64,000 bases of DNA from Thiothrix phosphatis (GTDB lineage Bacteria; Pseudomonadota; Gammaproteobacteria; Thiotrichales; Thiotrichaceae): the NCBI RefSeq assembly GCF_035668035.1, contig NZ_JAYMYJ010000043.1, positions 1 to 64,000 of the forward strand, written 5' to 3'. Of this stretch, positions 49,855-57,761 are shown in pieces; the first letter of the stretch is position 1; each line of letters starts with the position of its first letter. The notes under the pieces are model-generated. The model was not told the origin of the DNA and did no database searches. It worked only from the letters and a program-made list of their open reading frames with translations. A program made the translations under genes and the position numbers.

Positions 49855-50445
49855 TCAAGAATACGCAGGCTTGCATGCACCTGGAATGCGCCCAAAGCCC
49901 ACTAGCCTAGCGGCCCAATAGCCTTCCAGTTTTTCTGTGGTGATAGCCTTGCCCGCACGCGGTGCATGGACAAACTTACCATCGCCCAAGTAAATCCCCA
50001 CATGCCCTACACGCCGTCCCCTAGTGCTGAAAAACACCAGGTCGCCTTTGGCGGCTTGTGTCTTCGAAACCCGGACAGAAGCGTCATACTGTTCGGCAGC
50101 AGTGCGTGGAATGGAAACACCAGCACCTTCACCGAAAGCAAATTGGGTAAGGCCACTACAATCAAAACCAGTTTTAGGGCTCTCACCACCGAAGCGGTAC
50201 ATTTTGCCTTGCTGTTTCTGGGCGACCCATGCAGCGCGGTCAAGAAGGGTCACTTCCTTGCTGCTGTCAACCGGTATACGGCTTACCACAGGCTCCATAT
50301 TTTTGGCATGCGCCAGCTGGACTTTATACTTGCCACTCTCTTCGGCATCCGAAGTTTTGACAGTTTCAGAGTTACACCCCGCCAGTAACAGCACCGCTGA
50401 TCCCATCAAACACAGAACCAACGATTTCGCACTAACACTACTCAT
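49855..50445 (-). CDS. NlpC/P60 family peptidoglycan endopeptidase lipoprotein
   Basis: A 196-residue lipoprotein that cleaves peptide cross-bridges or stems of peptidoglycan. The signal peptide ends in the lipobox LLAGC (Cys24, followed by Asn, compatible with outer-membrane sorting). The NlpC/P60 domain has Cys96 in GFDCSGLTQF, His148 in RVGHVGIYLGDG and a third polar residue at His160 (KFVHAPR). Members of this Spr/MepS-like group act in envelope growth. It is monocistronic with its own terminator. Confidence 0.93.
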   Translation of the reverse strand: MSSVSAKSLVLCLMGSAVLLLAGCNSETVKTSDAEESGKYKVQLAHAKNMEPVVSRIPVDSSKEVTLLDRAAWVAQKQQGKMYRFGGESPKTGFDCSGLTQFAFGEGAGVSIPRTAAEQYDASVRVSKTQAAKGDLVFFSTRGRRVGHVGIYLGDGKFVHAPRAGKAITTEKLEGYWAARLVGFGRIPGACKPAYS

Positions 50446-50748
50446 ATCTAGTTTATAACCTTTTATTCATGTTCCAGTCAGAACGTTTCCCTTAACAGGA
50501 CCCTAGTATATTCACTAAGCATACTAGGGAAGTAACGGGGAGAAGTTAACCGCATTTCTATTAAGGAAACAATATAAAAGAGTGACATTTAATCAATTCT
50601 TTCATTGAATGTTTCAATTGTTCTAACCACACCACTTTGTTGTTTAAGCAATACACTTTGAATTGTTATCTAATTTTTATTCCCAAAATAATCCAATCAA
50701 AAACTTTTAAAATATACCCGGCAACGGGATGATTTGATGCACGCTGCC
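50446..50748. other. AT-rich intergenic region upstream of NlpC/P60 gene
   Basis: About 300 bases without a gene. It contains the inverted repeat described at 50501-50529, then an AT-rich stretch after the speD 3' end. No terminator with a clear U-tract was seen for speD. Confidence 0.5.
50501..50529. promoter_or_regulatory. Inverted repeat upstream of the NlpC/P60 gene
   Basis: Perfect 9-base arms ccctagtat and atactaggg are separated by 11 bases, centred about 70 bases upstream of the NlpC/P60 start. The spacing of arm centres (20 bases, two helical turns) fits a dimeric regulator site. The right-hand arm also contains a -10-like TATACT on the minus strand. Confidence 0.4.
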
Positions 50749-51561
50749 TTACAGGCTGCCAATATTGCGCCCGTAGAAAATTTCCTTCAGCTCCTTACGC
50801 AACTGCATTTCGATTTGCTTGATATCACGCTCAAAATAGTCATTTTTCCCCAGGCCAAACAGATAGTTATCTAGATCAAAGTCTTTCAGCATCATTTTGG
50901 TGTGAAAAATATTTTCCTGATAGACATTGACATCAATCATGGAGTAGATGCGCTTTGTTTCAGGCGACAAGAAGTTCTGGATGGAATTGATCTTATGGTC
51001 GATAAAATGTTTCTTACCCTTCACATCACGGGTAAAACCACGCACCCGATAGTCCATGATGACAATATCGGACTCGAAACTATGTATTAAATAATTCAAT
51101 GCTTTCAGCGGAGAAATGCGCCCGCAGGTAGAAACGTCGATATCCGCCCGGAATGTGCTGATGCCATTGTCAGGATGACTTTCCGGATAAGTGTGCACTG
51201 TCAAATGGCTCTTATCCAGATGCGCCACCACATCCTCCGGATAAGGGCCAGGCCGGGCTGTGTTGGAAAGCTTTTCTTCGGGAATGATCTGCTCCTCAGA
51301 CACCAGAATCGTGACACTGGCCCCTTGAGGGTCATAATCTTGGCGCGCCACATTCAGGATATTGGCACCAATGATATCAGCCACATCCGTGAGAATCCTG
51401 GTCAATCGGTCAGCATTATATTCTTCATCAATGTAAGCAAGATACTCTTCCCGGTGTGCCGGGCTCCTTGCATAACAGATGTCATAAATATTGAAACTCA
51501 GGGTCTTGGTCAGGTTGTTGAACCCGTGCAGGCGAATCTGCTTCTGATGACGCTCAACCAA
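50749..51561 (-). CDS. speD: S-adenosylmethionine decarboxylase proenzyme (E. coli type)
   Basis: A 270-residue pyruvoyl-dependent decarboxylase that makes the aminopropyl donor for spermidine. It matches E. coli SpeD closely: LHGFNNLTKTLSF, QDYDPQGASVTILVSEE, the autocleavage site HLDKSHLTVHTYPESHP (Ser118 becomes the pyruvoyl group) and VNVYQENIFHTKMMLKDFD. The best start is a TTG at 51561 with gaggat upstream, because an in-frame stop lies just before and no ATG is near. The spermidine synthase gene speE is not in the window. Confidence 0.95.
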   Translation of the reverse strand: MVERHQKQIRLHGFNNLTKTLSFNIYDICYARSPAHREEYLAYIDEEYNADRLTRILTDVADIIGANILNVARQDYDPQGASVTILVSEEQIIPEEKLSNTARPGPYPEDVVAHLDKSHLTVHTYPESHPDNGISTFRADIDVSTCGRISPLKALNYLIHSFESDIVIMDYRVRGFTRDVKGKKHFIDHKINSIQNFLSPETKRIYSMIDVNVYQENIFHTKMMLKDFDLDNYLFGLGKNDYFERDIKQIEMQLRKELKEIFYGRNIGSL

Positions 51562-51590
51562 TTCTCATCATCCTCTTCATTCAATGGGCA

Positions 51591-51621
51591 TAAAAAAATA
51601 GCTGGTTGGCACCCAACCAGC
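51591..51621 (-). terminator. Terminator of the OsmC family gene
   Basis: A perfect 9-bp stem (gctggttgg / ccaaccagc) with a 3-base loop is followed on the minus strand by tatttttttatg. It lies between the OsmC gene and speD, so the two are separate transcripts. Confidence 0.9.
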
Positions 51622-51674
51622 ATGGGAGTGAACTATGCAAAACTCTGCCCATGCGTGCAAGTGAAATTAATGCT

Positions 51675-52094
51675 TCAAGCGGCCTCCACGATTTCAAAGT
51701 CATGTGTCACTTCCGCCGTTTTCGCCAGCATGATGGAAGCCGAACAATACTTTTCCGCTGACAGCTTGATGGCGCGCCCCACTTTGTCCACCGCCAAATT
51801 ACGCCCGCTGATAATGAAATGCAGGTGAATGCGCGTGAACACCTTGGGCTCCTTATCCGCCCGCTCCGCTTCAATCTGCACTTCACAGTCAATCACCTGC
51901 TGCTTGGATTTTTGCAGGATCAGCACAACGTCAAATGAAGAGCACCCGCCCAAACCCAGCAGGAGCATTTCCATCGGGCGCACCCCCAAATTGCGCCCGC
52001 CCAATTCCGGCGGCCCATCCATCACGACTGAATGGCCACTGCCGGATTCGCCGACGAAACTCATGTTATCCAACCACTTGACCCTGGCTTTCAC
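51675..52094 (-). CDS. OsmC/Ohr family peroxide-reducing protein
   Basis: A 139-residue OsmC-family protein, a thiol peroxidase fold. The two conserved cysteines are Cys51 in LGGCSSFDVV and Cys117 in EKYCSASIM. It belongs to the YhfA-like branch, commonly next to speD or crp in gammaproteobacteria, rather than classical Ohr. The start is GTG at 52094 with aggag upstream. A strong terminator follows it. Confidence 0.9.
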   Translation of the reverse strand: MKARVKWLDNMSFVGESGSGHSVVMDGPPELGGRNLGVRPMEMLLLGLGGCSSFDVVLILQKSKQQVIDCEVQIEAERADKEPKVFTRIHLHFIISGRNLAVDKVGRAIKLSAEKYCSASIMLAKTAEVTHDFEIVEAA

Positions 52095-52214
52095 GTTGCG
52101 CTCCTATCCTGGAAAAAGGCTGATGTTAACATACAATAGTTTTGACTTAACGCCCGCCAACCATCAAACTCCGAGCTAGGCTGAACTGGTAATTTCAATG
52201 AAGGAGAGTAATAA

Positions 52215-52457
52215 ATGTTTGGCGAGTCTCACGATCTGGCGATTGAGTTTCCGGAATACAAGGAGCTAATCCATGCCCTGAAACAGGACAACCGGCACTT
52301 TGCCCGCTTATATGACGAATATAATGAGGTAGATGCACAGCTACACCGGATTGAGCAGGAAATTGAAGTTCACGCAGATGACTTCGTGGAGGAACTGAAA
52401 TTACGCCGCCTGCACTTGAAAGATGAATTGTATGGCATGTTACGGGAAGCTGGCTAA
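52215..52457 (+). CDS. DUF465 (YdcH-like) small protein
   Basis: An 80-residue acidic/basic helical-hairpin protein of the YdcH/DUF465 family: FPEYKELIHALKQDNRHFARL then RLHLKDELYGMLREA. Family members are abundant cytoplasmic proteins of unknown role. Aaggagagtaata precedes the ATG. It stands alone and converges on gshB, 9 bases away. Confidence 0.93.
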   Translation: MFGESHDLAIEFPEYKELIHALKQDNRHFARLYDEYNEVDAQLHRIEQEIEVHADDFVEELKLRRLHLKDELYGMLREAG

Positions 52458-52466
52458 AATTTTGCC

Positions 52467-53438
52467 TTATTGAACAGGTAGCGCCAGCTTGCGGCCAATG
52501 GCATCAAACAGCAAGCTGGCGATGTTGGCGGAATAAATTTTGTCCAATTCCCGAATACAAGTAGGGCTGGTCACATTGATTTCCGTTATATAATCACCAA
52601 TCACATCCAACCCCACAAACATCAGCCCCATAGCACGCAGCACAGGAGCAATTGCTGCACAGATTTCAAATTCTCGCGCTGTCAGATCGACGCCAACCCC
52701 AGTCCCGCCTGCCGCAAGGTTCGCCCGCCCCTCACCTTCCGCCGGAATCCTTGCCAGCGCATGCGGAAATGGCTCCCCATCTATCAACAAAATCCGCTTA
52801 TCCCCTTGCTTGTACTCCGGCAAAAAACGTTGCGCCATCACCGTGCGCTGACCATAAGCAGTAATGGTTTCCAGGATCACATTACTATTGGGGTCACCCT
52901 GCCTAATCTGAAAAATCATCGAACCGCCCATACCATCCAGCGGCTTCACCACAATATGCTGTTGCGCCGCCAGAAACTCGCGGATACGCCCCATGTCACG
53001 GGTAACCCGCGTCGGCGGACAATATTGGGGAAACCAGGTGGCGAACAATTTTTCATTGGCGGCGCGGATACTCTCAGGGCGGTTGACGACCAGCGTCCCC
53101 CGCCGTTGCGCCAACTCCAGCAGATAGGTGCTGTAAATGTACTCCATGTCAAAAGGTGGATCCTTGCGCATCAGCACCACCGGCAATTCATGCAACGGCC
53201 TGACCATTGTTGCGCCAAATTCAAACCAACCCGCTGGATCATCTGTTACCGTGACGGGATTCATGCTGGCATAGACCACGCCATCATCAACGAACAGGTC
53301 ACCCTGCCGGATATGAAACAACGGCAATCCGCGCCGCCGCGCTTCCAACATCATCGCGAAGGTGCTGTCTTTTTTGATGTTGATGCTACTGATGGGATCC
53401 ATGATGACGCCGACGGCGTAAGAGAGTGCTTGCTGCAT
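52467..53438 (-). CDS. gshB: Glutathione synthase
   Basis: A 323-residue ATP-grasp ligase that joins gamma-glutamylcysteine and glycine. Recognisable are VIMDPISSINIKKDSTFAMM, MRKDPPFDMEYIYSTYLLE, VVKPLDGMGG, FLPEYKQGDKRILLIDGEP and EINVTSPTCIRELD. ATG 53438 is used; the codon three positions earlier is TTG. gshA is not in the window. It follows gpsA by about 20 bases on the same strand and may be read from that operon. Confidence 0.96.
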   Translation of the reverse strand: MQQALSYAVGVIMDPISSINIKKDSTFAMMLEARRRGLPLFHIRQGDLFVDDGVVYASMNPVTVTDDPAGWFEFGATMVRPLHELPVVLMRKDPPFDMEYIYSTYLLELAQRRGTLVVNRPESIRAANEKLFATWFPQYCPPTRVTRDMGRIREFLAAQQHIVVKPLDGMGGSMIFQIRQGDPNSNVILETITAYGQRTVMAQRFLPEYKQGDKRILLIDGEPFPHALARIPAEGEGRANLAAGGTGVGVDLTAREFEICAAIAPVLRAMGLMFVGLDVIGDYITEINVTSPTCIRELDKIYSANIASLLFDAIGRKLALPVQ

Positions 53439-53459
53439 GGGTAACAACCCTGTCTTGAC

Positions 53460-54470
53460 TTAAAATTCCGCCTTCATGTCGCGGGAAATCAACTCTTGGA
53501 CAGCTTGCCGGGGCGGGAGCTGTTCATAAAGAATGCGGTAAACCACTTCACAAATAGGCATTTCCACCCCCACCAGCGCAGCCAGTTTACCGATGGAGCG
53601 CGCCGATTTGGCACCTTCCACCGCCTGACCAATTTCTGCAATGGCGGTTTCCATGTCCTTGCCCTGCCCCAACGCCAGGCCAAGGCGACGGTTGCGCGAC
53701 TGATTATCGGTGCACGTCAGCACCAGATCTCCAACCCCCGCCAGCCCCATCAACGTTTCCGGCTGGGCACCCATTCCAACCCCAAGGCGCATAATCTCCG
53801 CCAAACCGCGCGTGACTATCGCCACCCTGGCGTTAGCGCCAAATCCCAACCCATCAGAAATGCCTGCCGCAATCGCCAACACGTTTTTGACCGCACCGCC
53901 CAATTCCACCCCAACAATATCTTGGCTGAAATAAACCCGGTAATTGGAACCTTGGAATGCTGCGGCCACAACCTGCGCCAACTCATGATGAGTGGCCGCC
54001 ACAGTCATTGCGGTCGGCATGCCCCGCGCCACCTCCGCCGCAAAGGTCGGCCCAGAAACGACACCGTAAGCGGAACACTGGGGCAGCTCCTCCTCCAACA
54101 CCTGATGCAACAGTTTGCCCGTGTCCAATTCCAGCCCTTTAGTCGCCCAAATCACGGCATCCTGGTCTGTCAGCAATGTTGAGAGCTGATGCAATAAACT
54201 GCGGAAACCATGACTAGGCACCACAATTAAATGGTAATTGGAAAACGCGGCAACTGCTTGCAAGTCATTGGAACAAACCAAATTATCAGGGAATGGAATC
54301 CCCGGCAGGTAGTGACTGTTCTCGCGCTGGCGGTTAATCGCGCCAATATGCTGAGAGTTGATGTCCCACAATGATACATCCAGTCCATTACGCGCCAATT
54401 GCAAAGCCAGTGCAGTCCCCCACGAACCAGCCCCATAAACCGCGACAGACTGGATGCCCGCCACCATCAT
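53460..54470 (-). CDS. gpsA: Glycerol-3-phosphate dehydrogenase [NAD(P)+]
   Basis: A 336-residue enzyme that makes sn-glycerol 3-phosphate for phospholipid synthesis. It has the Rossmann motif VYGAGSWGTALA, WATKGLELDTG, GPTFAAEVARGMPTAM, the catalytic Lys in ELGGAVKNVLAIAAGI, and GLAGVGDLVLTCT. Two ATG codons in a row start it, overlapping the secB stop by 4 bases. It is the last conserved gene of the yibN-grxC-secB-gpsA operon; cysE, next in E. coli, is replaced here by gshB. Confidence 0.96.
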   Translation of the reverse strand: MMVAGIQSVAVYGAGSWGTALALQLARNGLDVSLWDINSQHIGAINRQRENSHYLPGIPFPDNLVCSNDLQAVAAFSNYHLIVVPSHGFRSLLHQLSTLLTDQDAVIWATKGLELDTGKLLHQVLEEELPQCSAYGVVSGPTFAAEVARGMPTAMTVAATHHELAQVVAAAFQGSNYRVYFSQDIVGVELGGAVKNVLAIAAGISDGLGFGANARVAIVTRGLAEIMRLGVGMGAQPETLMGLAGVGDLVLTCTDNQSRNRRLGLALGQGKDMETAIAEIGQAVEGAKSARSIGKLAALVGVEMPICEVVYRILYEQLPPRQAVQELISRDMKAEF

Positions 54471-54919
54471 GCCACGCTGGCTTTCGCCTGCTCTTCCTGC
54501 AGACGGCGGGCGTACAATGCGTCAAAATTAATCGGCGACAGATGCAATTCAGGGAAGCTGCCCTTAGACACCAAGCTGGCAATAACTTCCCGCGCATATG
54601 GGAACAAGATGTTAGGACAATAAGCAGCCAGCAGATGGTTGATCTGTTCTTGCGCATAACCTTGGATAAAAAACACCCCTGCTTGCTTGACCTCCACCAA
54701 AAAAGCTACCTTATCCGCACTTTTAACCGTAATAGTGATGAATAATTCAACTTCATAATTGTCATTCGCAAGTGTATTGACCTTAGTGTTCAGATCCAGA
54801 TTGGTGTCTGGCTGCCAATCCTGGGTGAACACCGCCGGTGAGCTAGGAGCCTCAAAGGACACATCCTTGACATAGATGCGCTGGATAATGAACTGCTGCT
54901 CTTGTTGTTCCTGATTCAT
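54467..54919 (-). CDS. secB: Protein-export chaperone SecB
   Basis: A 150-residue SecB that keeps preproteins unfolded and delivers them to SecA. Typical stretches are FIIQRIYVKDVSFEAPSSP, NLDLNTKVNTL, VEVKQAGVFFIQGY and NILFPYAREVIASLVSKGSFPELHLSPINF (in pieces). It is in the middle of the conserved yibN-grxC-secB-gpsA order. Confidence 0.97.
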   Translation of the reverse strand: MNQEQQEQQFIIQRIYVKDVSFEAPSSPAVFTQDWQPDTNLDLNTKVNTLANDNYEVELFITITVKSADKVAFLVEVKQAGVFFIQGYAQEQINHLLAAYCPNILFPYAREVIASLVSKGSFPELHLSPINFDALYARRLQEEQAKASVA

Positions 54920-54945
54920 ATCATAACCCCTTAATCCAATTAATT

Positions 54946-55209
54946 TTAAGATTCAAACAGCAAGGCATCCAGCTTGCCTGCGCTATCCAGCGCAGCCATA
55001 TCATCATAACCACCAATGGAAAGCCCGCCGATAAAAATTTGCGGCACAGTGTCCCGACCACTCAGGCGCTCCATTCTCGCCCACAGATCAGGATCACCAT
55101 CAACATTAATTTCTTCGCACTCCACGCCCTTACGCCTGAGCAACGCACGCGCCCTCAGGCAGTATGGGCAGAAACGGGTTGCATACATGGACACTTGAAC
55201 CTGTTTCAT
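54946..55209 (-). CDS. grxC: Glutaredoxin 3
   Basis: An 87-residue dithiol glutaredoxin with the active site CPYC at 14-17, the cis-Pro region RDTVPQIFIGG and the glutathione-binding GGYDDMAALDSAG. It reduces disulfides and glutathione-mixed disulfides. It overlaps yibN by 4 bases, so rhodanese and glutaredoxin are translated together. Confidence 0.96.
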   Translation of the reverse strand: MKQVQVSMYATRFCPYCLRARALLRRKGVECEEINVDGDPDLWARMERLSGRDTVPQIFIGGLSIGGYDDMAALDSAGKLDALLFES

Positions 55210-55631
55210 CGCTTACTGACCGGCAAGTTCGCCGATTCCCAGGCCATAATGCCACCCGCCAAGTTGTTCACATCCTGAAACCCAGCTTTGGTCATAAGCT
55301 GGCAAGCATAAGACGAACGGTTGCCGCTTCGGCAATACACCAACACCGGCTTACCCTTGGATTGTTCCAGTTCTCCCAAACGGTTTTTTAACTGTCCCAA
55401 AGGGATATGGCGGGCCCCTTTGATTTTACCACCACGCAACTCATTATCTTCCCGCACATCCAACACAACAGAATCCTCCTGATTAAGGATTTGCACGGCT
55501 TGTGCGCTGTTAACCTGTTTATATTTGCGGGTAAGGCGGCCGATCTCAGTCCAGATGATCATGCCCAAGACTGCAACCAGCCCTAGAATCAATACAGGAT
55601 GATTGCGGGCAAAAACAAGATACTCTTCCAC
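55206..55631 (-). CDS. yibN: Membrane-anchored rhodanese (YibN family)
   Basis: A 141-residue protein with an N-terminal membrane helix (about 12-29, PVLILGLVAVLGMIIW) and a cytoplasmic rhodanese domain. Its active-site loop is VYCRSGNRSSYA, with Cys100. Rhodaneses carry a persulfide on this Cys. It leads the yibN-grxC-secB-gpsA operon. An ArsR-family regulator with persulfide-sensor-like cysteines lies 100 bases upstream on the same strand. Confidence 0.95.
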   Translation of the reverse strand: MEEYLVFARNHPVLILGLVAVLGMIIWTEIGRLTRKYKQVNSAQAVQILNQEDSVVLDVREDNELRGGKIKGARHIPLGQLKNRLGELEQSKGKPVLVYCRSGNRSSYACQLMTKAGFQDVNNLAGGIMAWESANLPVSKR

Positions 55632-55730
55632 ATCGAACCTTTTAGCTGTAAGCAGGAGCTAAAGATATACAGCAGGAAGAATAACGTAAACCCCTTGCGG
55701 CAGGTTTTTTTATGCCTGCTGGCGGATGGG

Positions 55731-56087
55731 TCAGTGCGGCGTACTGCAAAAAACTTCCTGCATCATGCTGATCAAACGTAATGTCCGATAATCGCCAACA
55801 CGATAGTAAACACGGTTAGCATCCTTACGGGAAGCAAGAATGCCTTTGTCACGCAATATGGCAAGATGCTGGGAAATATTGCTTTGGGAAGTCCCCACAT
55901 TGTCAACAATATCTTGTACGCTGACTTCCTTATCCCCCAACACACACAAAATTTTCAATCTCAGTGGATGCGAAATGGCTTTCAGCGAACGGGAAGCTCG
56001 GTCAATATCCTCTTCCCTGACCAACATATCACCAATCGTGAAATCACAGCCACCACCAAGAGCAACGCTACCCATACTTATCCTCAT
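55731..56087 (-). CDS. ArsR family regulator with BigR/SqrR-like cysteine pair
   Basis: A 118-residue winged-helix repressor. The ArsR fold runs from SLKAISHPLRLKILCVLG through the recognition helix GTSQSNISQHLAILRDKGI to the wing NRVYYRVGD. Cys48 in LKILCVL and Cys114 in QEVFCS sit where the persulfide sensors BigR, SqrR and YgaV carry their tetrasulfide-forming pair, and a third Cys (Cys14) is in an N-terminal extension. Metal-site Cys-Val-Cys of classical ArsR is absent. The rhodanese and glutaredoxin genes downstream make control of sulfane sulfur handling likely (inference). Confidence 0.85.
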   Translation of the reverse strand: MRISMGSVALGGGCDFTIGDMLVREEDIDRASRSLKAISHPLRLKILCVLGDKEVSVQDIVDNVGTSQSNISQHLAILRDKGILASRKDANRVYYRVGDYRTLRLISMMQEVFCSTPH

Positions 56088-56140
56088 TGAAAATTTATCT
56101 TCCCGCCCCTGATACCCAAAGCTTCACGCATAGGCAACTT

Positions 56141-56176
56141 AGTATATTAGTATAGATGGATACAATAATATATACT
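56141..56176. promoter_or_regulatory. Candidate operator upstream of the ArsR-type gene
   Basis: AGTATA occurs twice in direct order (56141-56146 and 56149-56154) and once inverted (56171-56176). This AT-rich cluster lies 55-90 bases upstream of the repressor start, in the shared region with envC. ArsR/BigR-type repressors usually bind AT-rich dyads over their own promoter. Confidence 0.4.
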
Positions 56177-56336
56177 CTTAAACAGTATGTCACTCTGAAA
56201 CCTTGCATTTCCTACATTTCAGGGGAATTTGCCTCCCGTAATCGACTGGCGCAAGGCGGCAGGGGACAATTCACGCCTGCTCTTTTTCTTATGGTAGACT
56301 CTGCACCATGATAAATACCCGGAATTCTGACGAGCG

Positions 56337-57584
56337 GTGAAACTTTATCCATATTTATTTTACGTCCTGCTATTGTTCCCATGGGGTTGGCTGGAAGCAG
56401 CGGATGTCCAGCAACAGAAGCAGTTACAACAGGAAATCCGTCAACTATCCACCACACTAAGCTCACAGAAAACTGAATCGCAAGCATTACAGGATGAAGT
56501 CACCAAACTTGAGAAGAAACTGGGCGACATTTCCAGCAAAAGTTACCAGACTGAAAAAAAAATTGACGCCACACTTGCCAAGCTGGAAACAGCCAATCAA
56601 AAAAAAGTCAAACTGGACACCGATTTGGGCTTGCAGAAAGCTGGCCTCGCCCAGCAATTGCAGGCCCTGTACTCTGCCGGGGAGCAATCCCACTTGCGGT
56701 TGCTGCTGCGCCAAGATGAGCCTTCTGACATCAGCCGCACCATCCGCTATTTTGAATACCTGAACGAAAACCGGGTCAAGCGCATCCAAGGCATTCAGAA
56801 AACATTAGGGGAACTTGATGCTGTGCGCACAGCCATTGAAAAAGACCGCACTAGCCTTCAAGAACTGACCCAAACCCTAGCCCAACAAAAGACCGACATA
56901 GAAAGCACCCTCCAGGCGCGTTCGACCGCATTGGGCACCATCAAAAGCGACATTCGCAGCAAGGAAAAGCGCCTTAACAAATTGAAGGCCGAGGAAACTG
57001 AGCTGCAAGGCATGGTTGACCGGCTGGCGAGCGCAACGGCAAAAAACCAGGAGCGCGCCCTTGACTCCCGTGCACAGACACCCAAAAGCGCCTCATCAGG
57101 CACCAGCAAACAGACCTCCGCCCGCCAATCATCAACATCAGACAAAGAGGATGATGGTGGAACGCCCGTCAAAACAGGCTTTACACCAGACAAACCCTTT
57201 TCATCCCTGAGAGGCAAGCTGTTCTGGCCCGTCAAAGGCCGCGTCATCCACAGCTACGGCTCATCCCGGAATGAAAAACAACGCTGGAAGGGTGTTGTCA
57301 TCGCGGCTCCTGGTGGAACAAAAGTCAGGGCCATCGCCCGTGGACGGGTGGCGTTTTCCGGCTGGATGGACGGTTATGGCCACCTCATTATAATAGAGCA
57401 TGACAACAACTACATGAGCCTGTATGGTTATAACCGCGCAGTTTACAAAAAAGAAGGCGCTGTGGTCAGCGCCAATGAAGCTATAGCCGCAGTGGGAAAT
57501 TCTAGCGGACAGAGCCAGGATGCGCTTTACTTTGAAATCAGGCAGGGCACAACTCCACAGAATCCGGCGCGCTGGTGCCAATAG
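56337..57584 (+). CDS. envC: Murein hydrolase activator EnvC
   Basis: A 415-residue periplasmic protein that activates amidases for daughter-cell separation. It has a signal peptide (about 1-21), a long coiled coil (about 22-245, rich in Gln/Lys/Glu), a Ser/Thr linker and a C-terminal LytM (M23) domain (KGVVIAAPGGTKVRAIARGRVAFSG in pieces, then LYFEIRQGTTPQNPARW). The zinc ligands of active LytM enzymes are not kept (KG instead of HxG; YGYN instead of HGH/YGHN), as expected for an activator. The start is GTG. It is followed by ctpA in the usual order. Confidence 0.94.
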   Translation: MKLYPYLFYVLLLFPWGWLEAADVQQQKQLQQEIRQLSTTLSSQKTESQALQDEVTKLEKKLGDISSKSYQTEKKIDATLAKLETANQKKVKLDTDLGLQKAGLAQQLQALYSAGEQSHLRLLLRQDEPSDISRTIRYFEYLNENRVKRIQGIQKTLGELDAVRTAIEKDRTSLQELTQTLAQQKTDIESTLQARSTALGTIKSDIRSKEKRLNKLKAEETELQGMVDRLASATAKNQERALDSRAQTPKSASSGTSKQTSARQSSTSDKEDDGGTPVKTGFTPDKPFSSLRGKLFWPVKGRVIHSYGSSRNEKQRWKGVVIAAPGGTKVRAIARGRVAFSGWMDGYGHLIIIEHDNNYMSLYGYNRAVYKKEGAVVSANEAIAAVGNSSGQSQDALYFEIRQGTTPQNPARWCQ

Positions 57585-57761
57585 GTTAGTTGGCAAAAAA
57601 CCCATGGATCACTTGAAAAAGCTGGCAATTGCACCATTTTTACAACGACCAAGTGCATTTTTGCCACACAGTGGTAAACTGGGGACACTTTTTTTCAAAG
57701 CCACTAAAAATAATTCTGCTTACATGGACGCAAGCAGCAAAGACTGGAGAGAAACGATACT

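Noticed and set aside
49613..49921. 102-codon plus-strand frame
   Set aside because: Would run through the bidirectional terminator into the convergent NlpC/P60 gene, and shows no domain; kept only as part of the gene-poor segment.
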